64,000 nt of DNA. It comes from Paragordius varius (taxonomy: Eukaryota > Nematomorpha). The translations under genes were made by a program, and so were the position numbers. Positions 36,238 through 47,600 of the stretch are shown here, piece after piece (position 1 is the first letter of the stretch; every line of letters begins with the position of its first letter). The stretch spans positions 6,696,001 through 6,760,000 of the forward strand of contig OZ176056.1 in NCBI GenBank assembly GCA_964247055.1, read 5' to 3'. A model generated the notes under the pieces. The model saw nothing but the letters and a program-made list of their open reading frames with translations. It was not told where the DNA came from and did no database searches.

Positions 36238-37582
36238 GTTCTCCATTACACAGTGTGCAACAAATTTACTCAAGATATCATACCTAGCTTAATATGACCC
36301 TTGTGACATATACATCTCAAAAATATAAGGATAAAAAAAATTGTCAATGTAGAAAATTTTTTTTCACTTTGGAAAAAATCAATTTATTTGCCTAATACTT
36401 GATCAAAAATTATAAAACTTATATATAATATAAATAATATTAAATAAATATTATTTGCAAATTTTGGCTCAATATGAATGGATAGATTTAAAATAAATGT
36501 CAATTAAATCCAACTAAATTTAGCCCTTTATATTAGTAACATAAAAAATACTTGAAGATTGATAAAATTTGGTACTTTAGAAGCCCACATCATTATATTT
36601 GTTAAAAAATATTGTTTTGTTTACAATTAGTTTATATTTTGATAATATTGTTGGAATGAAGCATTTAGCGTACACCAAAATTTTTTAATGTGCCCAAATT
36701 TCACCTTTTTCCGATATGGGAGATTTACCACAAAAGTGTAAATAACTTTCCTTAATTTTAAGGGTAAAGCCAAAAGCACCATGATTATTCTGATACATTT
36801 TCCTCTCAAAATAAATATATTTCATTAGGATATTTATTGATAATCCGATTTTGGAGGCAGCGTATTCTGATTAATCAATAAAAACGTATGGGGTTCCAAA
36901 GAAACTTTTTTGGCCGGAGAACCGCTCGTCAAAATATATTATATAAATATGTAAAAAGAATTCAATATTTTAAAATTCCTTTTTAAATGTGGGGTCCCTC
37001 TAAAATTTTGGCCCCCTCTAAAATGGGGTTTTATTAAAATAAGCCCGGCGAGATGCAATATTCTAGATCATTAAAAATGTTTGTGAAAAATCTATACTTC
37101 TTCAAAAATTTAATTGTTGGGATTTTTGTTGATTCGAGCTTCATGCTACATTTTGCATGAGGAAAATGTTAAAAATCGCTTAACAATCTAAAACTTTCTC
37201 TATGTTAGAAGGATGCCTAACATTTCTTTTATTTACCTCAAACTAGTAATTACATATTTAGGTTAATAAAATCTCACGCATGCTCCCATGCCTTTAACAT
37301 TTCGCGATAATTATATTTTAATTATTTTTTAAAAAAGCCAATTTGGATAATATAAGAACATCTCAGTAAACTAAGCAAAGCAAGGACATGAGATATTTAT
37401 ATATGACTACAATTAAAAACTTTTTAGACAAATATTCTACCAATAATTTCTAGGTTTTCTTATAAGTAGTATGTTAAAAATTGGTATCACCCTACTCGTC
37501 TGCCTTAAAATAGAAATTGGTGAAAAATATTATTTTTTTCCAATTATTATCATATTGAGCTGTAGAATTTTAATTCTTTTTA
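36238..37582. other. Intergenic DNA with a partial family D repeat
   Basis: A reversed part of family D lies at about 36640-36800 ('gaatgaagcatttagcgtac', 'accacaaaagtgtaaataac', 'agggtaaagccaaaag'). No exon or RNA recognised. Confidence 0.4.
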
Positions 37583-38122
37583 TTAACACTTTGATTCAAA
37601 TTGGGGTATTTAAATACCCCAGATAAATTTGAGTTAGGATTTTTACAAAACTACTGAAGGAAACGGTCCCAATTTAAATTTATGATTCTATCCTACATTA
37701 AATTATATAAATATGCCAAAATATCTAAATAAATTTTGTTTTGAAAAAAAAGTTCCATTTCAAGCTACTTCGACGCCATTTTTATTTTACATAATTTTTG
37801 CAAAATATCGTCGTCATATAATTTTAAGGGTATAATCAAAGCTAATTTTTATTTATATTACATCTAACATTGATAGAAATACATGTCACGTGGACTAAAT
37901 TTTTACCTTTGGTTTTAGCTTAAAATAAGTAATATCAAGTATTTTTGAATAAATTTTATTATATATTTCGGTTTAATAATGTTATATAAGTGCAAAATTT
38001 TGCCATGGTTTTGATTCCTTCCATATTTTTTGAAGAATTTAATTTTAAACAGGCCTGGGGTATTTAACTACCCCAATTTGAATCGAAGGACTAAAATGAA
38101 TGTGTTGTATATAAGTGTTAAA
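37583..38122. repeat. Inverted-repeat element family A, copy 2 (inverted)
   Basis: Left end TTAACACTTTGATTCAAATT with GGGGTATTTAAATACCCC. Right end has GGGGTATTTAACTACCCC, then GAATCGAAGGACTAAAATG and AAGTGTTAA. The long flank next to the terminus (ACTAAAATGAATGTGTTGTA) is at the right here and at the left in copies 1 and 3, so this copy is inverted. Confidence 0.8.
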
Positions 38123-40238
38123 TATATTCAAGCGTGTTAACTGAGTTTATAGATTTGACATGAACACTTATTACAGAACCATACTAAAATCAATAGTTTT
38201 TTTAGGAAACTTAAAATTTTATGTGTCACTAATATTTTTTTCATAAAATAAAAAAATCCGTAATATGTAATAAAATTATATTGTATATTGAATTAAAAGT
38301 GGTATCAATTGGAACTTCACATATTATTCGTGCTAAGGTATGATTTTTTGATATATTGTAAAATTATTTTATATATTTTTTATATATTTTATTTATTGTA
38401 ATTTTATAATGCATCATATCTTAATTTTTATTTTGTGGTAATTGAACAGTTAATTCTGTCGGTTGCGGTAAATTGTAAAATAATACATAATTTTAATTAA
38501 ATTCTTATTTATACCATTAAATAATTATTTTGAAATTTTTATCATTTAAAATTAATATTAAATATATGTTTAATATCATTAATAATTCTTTTTTATATAA
38601 ACTGATTGATTTCATTCTTAGAACTTCTATTGCAGAAAACCACATAAAATCATAAATATGTAATTGTGTCTCGCTTTTGTGTTTTAAGGTTATGTAAGAT
38701 TCGTTTGCTAAGAATTTTTTATATATGTATGGATATATACATTGTTTTTAAATATTGATTTTTACAAGGAGTACAATCATGTAATTTTTACATTTTTATA
38801 CAAGCTATGGATGTATTCTAGGGGGTACAGGCAGGTTGAAAAAAACACATTTTTCGGACAGAATGTCCTTTTTTCCAGTCTGCGTCTTACACTTTTTTAT
38901 ATCTCCAAATTGTTTTTTTTACATATACAAAATCGATTTTTCCCATCAAATTTATTAAAAGTTTGTAAATTTTGAAATATTTACATTGATTTTTTTTTCG
39001 TTTTTATAAATACTTTTTTATATAAATTAAACCAATTCTTTTATTTTTATAATTTCTTTCTGCAAGAAAACTAGTACATTCCACATAGAAAATATAAAGA
39101 AAAAACAATTAACCATGTATGAAATATATATGTATAGAGCTTGCTTCAAGAAAGTTTTAGTATTTTTATATATATGTACCATATGGTATAAAATTATATA
39201 TTAATATAATAATTTCTTATTTTACATAATTATAATATTTATATTTTTATGTTTCAGAAATATGAGCATTTTGGAGAGCCAATTTTGTGGTTTTTTATTT
39301 TACATATATTAATCATTACAGTTATTTTAGTGTTTATAAATCAATAATTGATTTCGATTCTACACCAGTTTATTTAAATCAACAAGTTTTTTTTCTATAT
39401 TTCCCAATTTTCTTGGATTTTCTCTAAATTATCAATTAATTAATTATTAATTTATAAATTTATAAACACGCAAATTTTAAATTACAAATACTATTTTTAA
39501 TACATTTCATATAATTAATTTACAATGCGTATCTCACTTAGACTACCTAAGTAAGGTTTTTCCTATACCATTTTTGATATAAATTAAAAATTTTGATTGA
39601 TATGATTTTAAATGCGGTATGTATAGGTACTTTGAGATACTATTTTGATACATTAGATTGAATGTTATTATCATAATAAATTTCTGGCCCCCAGTTTTCA
39701 AATATTTTAAATTGTGTACCAATATCTGAGTCAACGGTTTTCGATTGAAAATAGATGTGCGCGGAGGTGTTTGAGTATTTTTTCAAATATCATAGATACC
39801 CTTTAACCATTATATATTGTTTTTAATTTTGACGACAAGTCGAAAATTACTATAGTTATCTTTTACTGTATGTGTATATAGTTGCCGCAACTAATTATTT
39901 CTCTTAAAATAGCTTGTTGGTTTTTTTTGTTAATCATAAATATTTTGCTTTTGTACTCACACATTTTATAATTAAGGAAATAAGCTTGACATATAAATGA
40001 TATTTTAACACAATACCATTTCTTTTGGTACATTTTAGTAGTATGAATTTAGGGCCCGCCTACATATTTTTTGAATTACGTATAAGATCATGAAATTTTA
40101 TTGGAAACTCGAGAATTGTGATTGAAAAAATTTCCCCAATCTCAATTTTCTCTTTGAGAGTCAAAAGCGACATTTCAGTCATTTTAACTACTTTGGTTGG
40201 TTTGTTAATCTTATGTTTGCTTGTCTCATGGCATTTAA
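38123..40238. other. Intergenic AT-rich DNA, no feature seen
   Basis: Very AT-rich. No exon, RNA or repeat terminus could be supported; open frames at 38742-38975 and 39543-39734 look like chance. Confidence 0.3.
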
Positions 40239-41576
40239 AATGCCATTTACAGTCAAATTCACCCTTGAACAATTCGATTTCATCCTAAAATGAATGATAT
40301 GTTTTTAAGATTTAAAATTACCTTTATTTTATAATATTTTCAAACAATGAAATTTTGCTTAAAATTAATATAGTGCTGAAGAAATAATAAACCATGTCGT
40401 AATCTATATATTTATAAAAATGGAAAATGCTGGCTTTGTGATCTGGTACAGGAAAACCGGTAGACCCAATCAAATCCAAACTTCGAAAAAATATAATCAT
40501 TAATGAATGCCCCGACAATAGCCTCGCCATTTTTTTGAAATAGGCCCCCAGTTCGGGCCCCGGGTTTTTTTGAAAACAGAAGTCCACAAAAATTGTGTCT
40601 TTGAGACAATTTTCCGGAGAACGTGTTGGTCCATTTTATATCAAATATGATTTTTATTTAGTTATTTTCGATTGCGCCAAACATAGTCGAGTCACTTTTT
40701 TGATTTAGGCCCTCTTTTTACCCGCTCCCCCCGTAAAATGCCACCTTTTTCAAAAAACAAAGTCCACAAAAATATTTTTTAAATCTCTTTTTCGACCAAG
40801 ACATGAGACCGTAAAAATTCAATATGGATTCCACGTATTCCCTGTTAAAAGGCAAAAATTTTAGCCAAGCGTTTCTTTGATGATAGCTGCTGGGTAAGGA
40901 GCTACCCGCGAAAAACTGATTTCTCATGTAACTTTGTGATCTGTTTCCGGAAAACCGGTGAACCCATTCAAATCCAAATATCGAAAAAATATAATCATTA
41001 ATGAAAGCCCCGACAATAGCTTCGCCTTTTTTTGGTATTAGGTCCCCAGTTCGGGCCCACCCCGTGTGAAAAATGGGTTAAGTCAATTTTTTGGAGAACG
41101 TGTTGGACCATTCAATTTCAAATATGATTTTTGTTTACCTATTTTTGATCGCGCTGAACATAGTCGACTCACTTTTTTGATTTAGACCCTTTTTTACCCG
41201 CTACCCCCGTAAAATGCCATTTTTATCAAAAAAAAACAAAGTCCACAAAAATAATTTTTTAAATCTATTTCTCCCCCAATTAAACAATAAATTAGTATGA
41301 ATGCACCGTTTTAAGATTCCTATGAAATCATAGCTATTAAATAATTTTTCGAAATAATCCACATATGTAGATCATTTTATTGTCCCTTTTTTCAAATAAC
41401 CCCCTCCCCCCAGAAGTCCGAAGGACTTCCTCGGGCTGCGTAGCAGCACGAGATTTACGCTAGTATATTTCATATTAATGATGAGTTATATTATCCCGAA
41501 AACACATAATTATTCGGGGAATTTAAATTGTTAAGGGTTTGAATTGTTCTAAGGCATTTGAATTGTAAATGGTATA
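40239..41576. repeat. Palindromic family C, copy 6, split by a Helitron
   Basis: The left part, 40239-40402, starts with CCATTTAC and 'tcaaattcacccttgaacaatt' and runs to 'ataataaaccatgtcgtaa'. The right part, 41464-41576, begins 'tatatttcatattaatgatgagtta' and ends 'gaattgtaaatggtata'. The two parts add up to about 277 bp, the length of intact copies. The order matches those copies, so the intervening 1061 bp is an insertion. Confidence 0.8.
40403..41463 (+). mobile_element. Non-autonomous Helitron H1 inserted in element C6
   Basis: Starts A|TCTATATATTTATAAAAATG at 40403 and ends hairpin GCTGC-GTA-GCAGC (41435-41447), 12-nt spacer, CTAG (41460-41463), then host T. A second stem-loop, GAAGTCCGAAGGACTTC, lies at 41413-41429. 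It has two tandem cores (about 40425-40925 and 40926-41280). There are no Rep/helicase motifs, so it depends on an autonomous relative. The termini are as good as any in the window and the host junctions are clean. Confidence 0.85.
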
Positions 41577-41785
41577 TATATATATGTAAATGATGAGTTT
41601 GATTAAGTTTAAATTGATTTATTTGTACAAAGTTTAAAAACCCAATTTATTTTTATGGCAATAATGTGTATTTCCTTTAAATTACATTAGAATTTTAAAC
41701 AAAAACTACTTACAAAAATTTTGCCATTTGATCAAAGTTTAAATATTTTTAAACGCCTTTTATATGTAAAAATTTGGTTGTAATT

Positions 41786-42365
41786 TTAACACTTGGATAC
41801 AACACATTCATTTTAGTCCTTCAATTTGGGGTAGTTAAATACCCCAGGCCTGTTTAAAAATGAATTCTTAAAAAATATGGAAGGAATCGAAACCATGACA
41901 AAATTTTGCACTTATATAACATTAATAAACCGAAATATATAAAAAATTTTACCCAAAAATACTTGATGTTACATATTTTAAGCTAAACCGAAAGGTAAAA
42001 ATTTAGTCAACGTGACATGTGTTTAATGGTAAAATTTAAAATTAATAAAAAAACCGCTTTTTCTATTTCTATCAAAGTTAGATGTAATTTAAATAAAAAA
42101 TTAGCTTTAATTTTACCCTTAAAATTAAATGAAGACCATATTTTGCAAAAAATTTGTAAAATAAAAATGGCGGCGAAGTAGTTTGACATGGAACTTTTTT
42201 TTCAAAACAAATTTTTATTTAGATATTTTAGCATATTCATATAATTTTTATTAGGATAGAAGCATAAATTTAAATTGGGACCGTTTCCTTCAGTAGTTTT
42301 TTAAAAATCCTAACTTAAATTTAGTCTGGGGTATTTAGATACCCCAAATTGAATCGAAGTGTTAA
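41786..42365. repeat. Inverted-repeat element family A, copy 3
   Basis: Left end TTAACACTTGGATACAACAC and GGGGTAGTTAAATACCCC. Right end GGGGTATTTAGATACCCC, then GAATCGAAGTGTTAA. Closest in layout to the copy in the DUF229 intron; about 580 bp, non-coding. Confidence 0.8.
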
Positions 42366-42880
42366 ATATTATTTATTTATTTTTTAATTTGCCAACTTAT
42401 ATATATTAAATAAGTATATTTTATATTGTATATGCAGAATCTGTTGGAAGAAACAAAAAAGCGATTTAATTTATTAATTCATGAAACTTATTCCCATATA
42501 TTGATTTGAAAAAAATTATATTTTTGGATTTGTCCCCACACACTACTTACATTCTACTAAAACTAATCAACTTATATTGTCACCAGTTTGCTACAGGAAA
42601 TTGATTTATTATTCGAAACAGTACAATGGTCATTGATGGCGAAACTAAACACGGTATCTGGCTTTATTTTTAAGTTTTATTTAAATTAATTTTTATAATA
42701 TCGGTGAAGTTTAATCTTTTTATTACATTTTCTTATAGCTGAATTCATAGGTAAATAAATAGGAGAGCAGGGTTCGGCTGGTTGATTTAAATAGGTTAAT
42801 GCATTTTTTAACCGTCACTCTATATTAAGCACTCGGAATTTTTGAAACACATAAATAACATGGTTTAAATAATTTTTATA
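42366..42880. other. Spacer between elements A3 and B2
   Basis: No exon or repeat terminus recognised in this stretch. Confidence 0.3.
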
Positions 42881-43392
42881 TTAACACTCCATTCCTTTTG
42901 GGGTAGTTTATTATTCTAAAGCGATTTTTAATTTGAATATCTTAAAAAGTATTAAATAAGCCGAATTAAAAAAAATATGTTTTCTTTAGCCTTTTAGGCG
43001 CATTATATACAAATTTTTATAAAATGTATAAAATTGTAAAAAAATCCTCATATCAAAGTTTTTTACCCCATTCTTTTCTGTATAATTTTTTTTGACCGAC
43101 ATTACAACAGGTATATAAATGTATTATGGTTAGAAAAATGTAAATAATTAACCTTTAAAAGCTTTCAGGCTACATTTTACCAGCAAAAACCTGATATATA
43201 TTGATTTGGAGCTTAGACTCTGGAGGCCACAAACATGTAAAAAATACAAGCTCTATTATCTAATACATGAGAATAATGTTTGACAATTAAATTTTAACTA
43301 TTATAACTTTCAAAACTGTTGTTTATTTACAAAATATTATCTGGGATATAAAACTATTCTAAAAGGGTTTTAACCAGGACAAAAAGGTGAAA
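42881..43392. repeat. Inverted-repeat element family B, copy 2
   Basis: Starts TTAACACTCCATTCCTTTTG and GGGGTAG, and ends with an inverted partner (ATATAAAACTATTCTAAAAGGG). It is the reverse complement of the element at 2081-2585. Its terminal TTAACACT is shared with family A. A tandem scrap of its interior ('gagaataatgtttgata') follows at about 43430-43530. Confidence 0.65.
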
Positions 43393-44027
43393 CGTAAGTA
43401 TTAAAATTTGGATTAGCTGGTTGTTTAAATTGATTGGATCTATCCTAATTTCGGACTATAGATGATAGTAGGGAATTGTAAAATATATAAGTTTTTTTAA
43501 CTTATCATGTTAGGAGAATAATGTTTGATACACAGTATGCACATTAATGTTGGCCAATTGATAATACAGTAGCGGTTATAAAACAAATTTTGTCCATAAT
43601 TAAATCCAATTTAATGTTGTAAGCTCGGGAAAAATTTTTTATTCTTTAACCATTTATTTTTTTACCCATATGCTACTATATTACCAATTGTCCAAAAATT
43701 ATATGTGATTAACATTAATGTGCATACTGTTATTAAATTTTAACCATAACACGTTTCAAATCAGTATTAAAATTTTATCTTATTTAAAAAAAATTTAATT
43801 TGTGAGGAAGATTTCAAACCTTTATTCACCAACAGAGAGAGATTTATTTAAAAAAATTGTTAAGGAATATAAATTTTGTCTTAGAATTCATAAAATTTTG
43901 TGTTGATTCCTTGCGGGTTGCAAAAAATTTTCTGAGTGCCGTCTGTTGGACACAGCAGAAAAAACTGATTATACTTATAAAATTTAGCCTATAGTCTAAT
44001 CTAGTTTTGATATGGGCTAAAATTAAT
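43393..44027. other. Repeat-rich upstream flank of adducin
   Basis: Holds a partial family B interior and palindrome J1 (listed separately). The part 43730-44027 shows no supported feature. Confidence 0.35.
43533..43729. repeat. Palindromic element J1
   Basis: Bounded by CAGTATGCACATTAATGTT and its complement AACATTAATGTGCATACTG, about 197 bp apart. Related sequence occurs in adducin introns at about 45235-45550 and 47230-47310, recognisable by 'ctactgtatta' and 'ttaatgtgctgcatactgta'. Non-coding. Confidence 0.6.
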
Positions 44028-44296
44028 TATACCATTTACAATTCAAATTCACCCTTAAACAATTCAAATTCACCCTTGAAGAATTGAATTATCCTTAAAA
44101 ATATATCATGTGTTTTCGGGCTAATATAATTCATTTTTTATATGAAATAAATTTTTACGACATAGTTAATTATTTTTTCAGCATCACATATACTAATTTC
44201 AAACATAATATCATATTTTAAAAATCAAAAAAATAAAGGTAAATTTAATGTACAAAAACACATAATTTGTATTTTATATTAACTGTAAATGGTATA
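44028..44296. repeat. Palindromic family C, copy 1
   Basis: Terminus TATACCATTTACAATTCAAA at the left and its complement (GTAAATGGTATA) at the right. Internal 'tgtgttttcgggctaatataa' and 'ataataa..tatgcc'-type blocks are as in the other copies. The arms contain direct repeats of a roughly 20-bp unit (AATTCAAATTCACCCTTGAA). It overlaps copy 2 by a shared TATA. Confidence 0.75.
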
Positions 44297-44630
44297 CCAT
44301 TTACAATTCAAATTTACCCTTAAACAACTCAAATTCACCATTTAACAATTCAATTAACAATTCAAATTCACCCTCAAATAAAATATATATTAAAACTTAC
44401 CTATATTTTTTTATATTTTTAAAAAATAAAAATTTTGGTTAAATTAAAATAATACTGAAAAAATAATAAACTATACCATAAACATCTATTTCATATTAAT
44501 AATGAGTTATATTAGTTCGAAAACACATAATTTATTTTTAGGGTAAATTTGAATTGTTCAAGGGTGAATTTGAATTCTTCAAGGGTGATGTTGAATTGTT
44601 CAAGGGTAAATTTATAGTTTAAATGGTATA
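44292..44630. repeat. Palindromic family C, copy 2
   Basis: Abuts copy 1 head-to-tail and ends only 46 bp before the first recognised adducin ATG. It has more of the roughly 20-bp arm repeats than other copies on both sides. Confidence 0.75.
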
Positions 44631-44675
44631 TTTTATAAATTAGAAAAATCTATTACGAGGAATGAAGGAGAAGGT

Positions 44676-47600
44676 ATGTTAAAGCGTGCCATAGATAACA
44701 TTGATCCCAATGATCCTGAACACATTCGTTTAATGCAAAGACCGGCTGATGTGAAAGAGGATATGATTGATATGGGCGCACGGAAACGTGTCTCCGCTGT
44801 CCTCAATTCTAAGGTTAAAATTTTTGAAAGTTTTGAAATAAAAATTTTTGCATTGGTAGGTATATATAATTAAGAACTTTGTTCTTTATTTAATACATTT
44901 ATATATTATATATTTTGGATTTGTTTATGTGTGAAATATGGAAAAGATGAATATTGAGCATCTATATTGAGCATTAATTGGATAATGCAACATTTTTGAT
45001 TTTAATACCTGTAACCTTTTATCCGTATTCTAAATTTTTGATATATTTTAGTATTTTTGTTAAAAATTTAACAAAAAGGAGTTTTTTTTCACAATTTTAT
45101 TCGCGAACGGATTAAAAACATGGATTTCGAAAGCTTTTTTTAAAAGAAATTATTAACATTTAACCGACTCTAATTATAAAAAAAGGATATTATGCGCAGA
45201 ATCCATATTTTTGATGCCAATTTATAAAACAGTACCATATATTATAATACAAATTGCTTCCATAATTAAATACATAAATTTATTGTTATAAGATATAAGT
45301 ATATTTGTTTAATTTCAACCATTTATTGTCTTTCACCCATACGCTACTGTATTAAATGATAATGTTTGAAAAAAATATACGGGTCAATTTTACAGGAAAC
45401 ATTTTTGATGGCTAATGTTGCAATTAAGTAGCGTATAAGTGATAAACAATAGATGGTTAGAATATAACAATTTTTTCATATCTCACAACACAATAACAAA
45501 CAATTTTTTTGTGGACGAAATTTGTTTTATACCATACACTACTGTATCATCGCGGTTAAGCTGATTATTTCTTTATTTATAAAAAAAAGGATTTTAGTTA
45601 CATAAGAAAATATAATATATGATAATTTTTATTCAGAAAAAATCGATCTAGATCTAGAGCTAAAGTATTGCGTATTATAAATTTTTTTGTGAGAAAAAAA
45701 AGGTTAAAATATCAAAAGTGTCCTAATTCATTGATTATAACTCATTTTTTATCGCAAAACTCAACTTTTTGTAATTAATTATGATATAATATATATCCAT
45801 GTGATAGAAAAAATTGAATAATGAATGATAAACCATTTACAATTCAAATTCACCCTTGAACAATTCAAATTTATCCTAAAAATAGATTATGTGTTTTTGG
45901 ACTAGTATAATTTCATTAATAAAAAATATATTCTTATGGCATAGTTTATTATATTATATTAATTTTAAACGTTATTCCATTTTTTAAAAATGTCTAAAAT
46001 AGGTAGTTTTTAATCTTCAAAGACATATAATTTATTTTAGGGTAAATTTGAATTGTTCAAGGGTGAATTAAATTGTAAATGGTATTTATTATTTTAACAT
46101 ATTAAAACGATTGTATTTTATATTATATCTGATTAACATGTTCCTCTTATATTTATTAAATATTTTTTCGTTTATACGGATTTTGCCTCAAAAAATACTT
46201 TTTTGCATGTATGCCCACCAAAGTTGTCACAAATATATATGTATGAATATATATACACCTATTTTTTGAATTTTTTAAGATTTAAACCAAAATATCTAAA
46301 TGATGTTGGATTTTTAGAGTAGTTATAACTGACCTGCCTTGAATTAAATGGATAGTAAACTTTAGAACAAAACTTCCAACGATTTTAGCGGCGTCAAAAA
46401 TGATAGTTGAGAATGTCTAAAGCGATATGTTTTTCATTTAACATTTTAATGTTTGTAACCATGTTCTTGAAAATGACAAAAAATATCCTAACCTGGCTTA
46501 AATTTATATGACCCGCCAAATGTTTGCTTTAGGTTGGAACTTAAATGTTTAAATAGTTGTGAGTTTTTTTATATCGGTATCAACAATATTTAATTCTGTT
46601 TGTCATATTTACTTTTTTTTACAAATTTCTTAAGTGATCATCCCCTGTGTCTTCTTTTTTACAAAAAAGGGGTATAATAGGTTTAATTTAATGACAAATT
46701 TATTCCTTCATTCGAATGGCTTTTTAATTTCATGTATATATATTACTAGGCCTTTAAAGCTGACCTTGAACAAATTATCATTGAACAGCTGTCCGAGGGT
46801 CATGAATATCCCTCAGATTTATTGGCTCTTCACAGGCTTTCAGACATACTGCGACAACAATCTGTGAGTACTGGCATGTATTCAAGAAAAGGCAATTTCG
46901 CTTCAAAGTCCTTGGGTACTTTTTTTTCTTTTTTATTACTATAATTAGTTTTGATTTGTAAATTTAAAGTGGTGTCATTAAACTTATATTTGCATTTATT
47001 GGATATAATATTCTATCTAGTTTTTGTAGTTTTTTTATAAAGTAAAATTAGTAAGGATGATTTTTTCTAATACAATCTAAACATTTATGCCGACTTATTC
47101 ATATTATAGTTGGTCGATTGGCAACACACAGTGGTGTATGAGTAAAAACAACAAAATGTAGAAATTAAATAATTATTTTTCCTTTCCTTAAACATTACTT
47201 TGTTTATATAATTATAGACAAAATTTGTATGATAAAATACACTACTGTATTAACATTAATAATGTGAATAAACCAGCATTAATGTGCTGCATACTGTATT
47301 TTACTTTTTTTATATTTTTACATTTATAGATATTAATTTATATTGTTTTTTGATTTTAAAATTTTTGCTCTTTTAAAGTAATTAAATATATTTTTTTAGT
47401 ATTTCATACTTTTGCGGCATTATGTTTATAATAACAAAACATAAAAAATATATATATTTTATGATTTTGATTTTGTTTTATCTGATTTTTGTTGATATGT
47501 GAATTTCAATCCTTTTACAAACGCCCTATGAAAGACATCTTGTCAAGAATGATAATGTTTAAATGTTTATTGGTTTTAACTCTAAAATAAAATTTTCAAT

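Noticed and set aside
46634-46867. Open frame overlapping adducin exon 2
   Set aside because: It is in another frame; the exon frame reads AFKADLEQIIIEQL, matching adducin.
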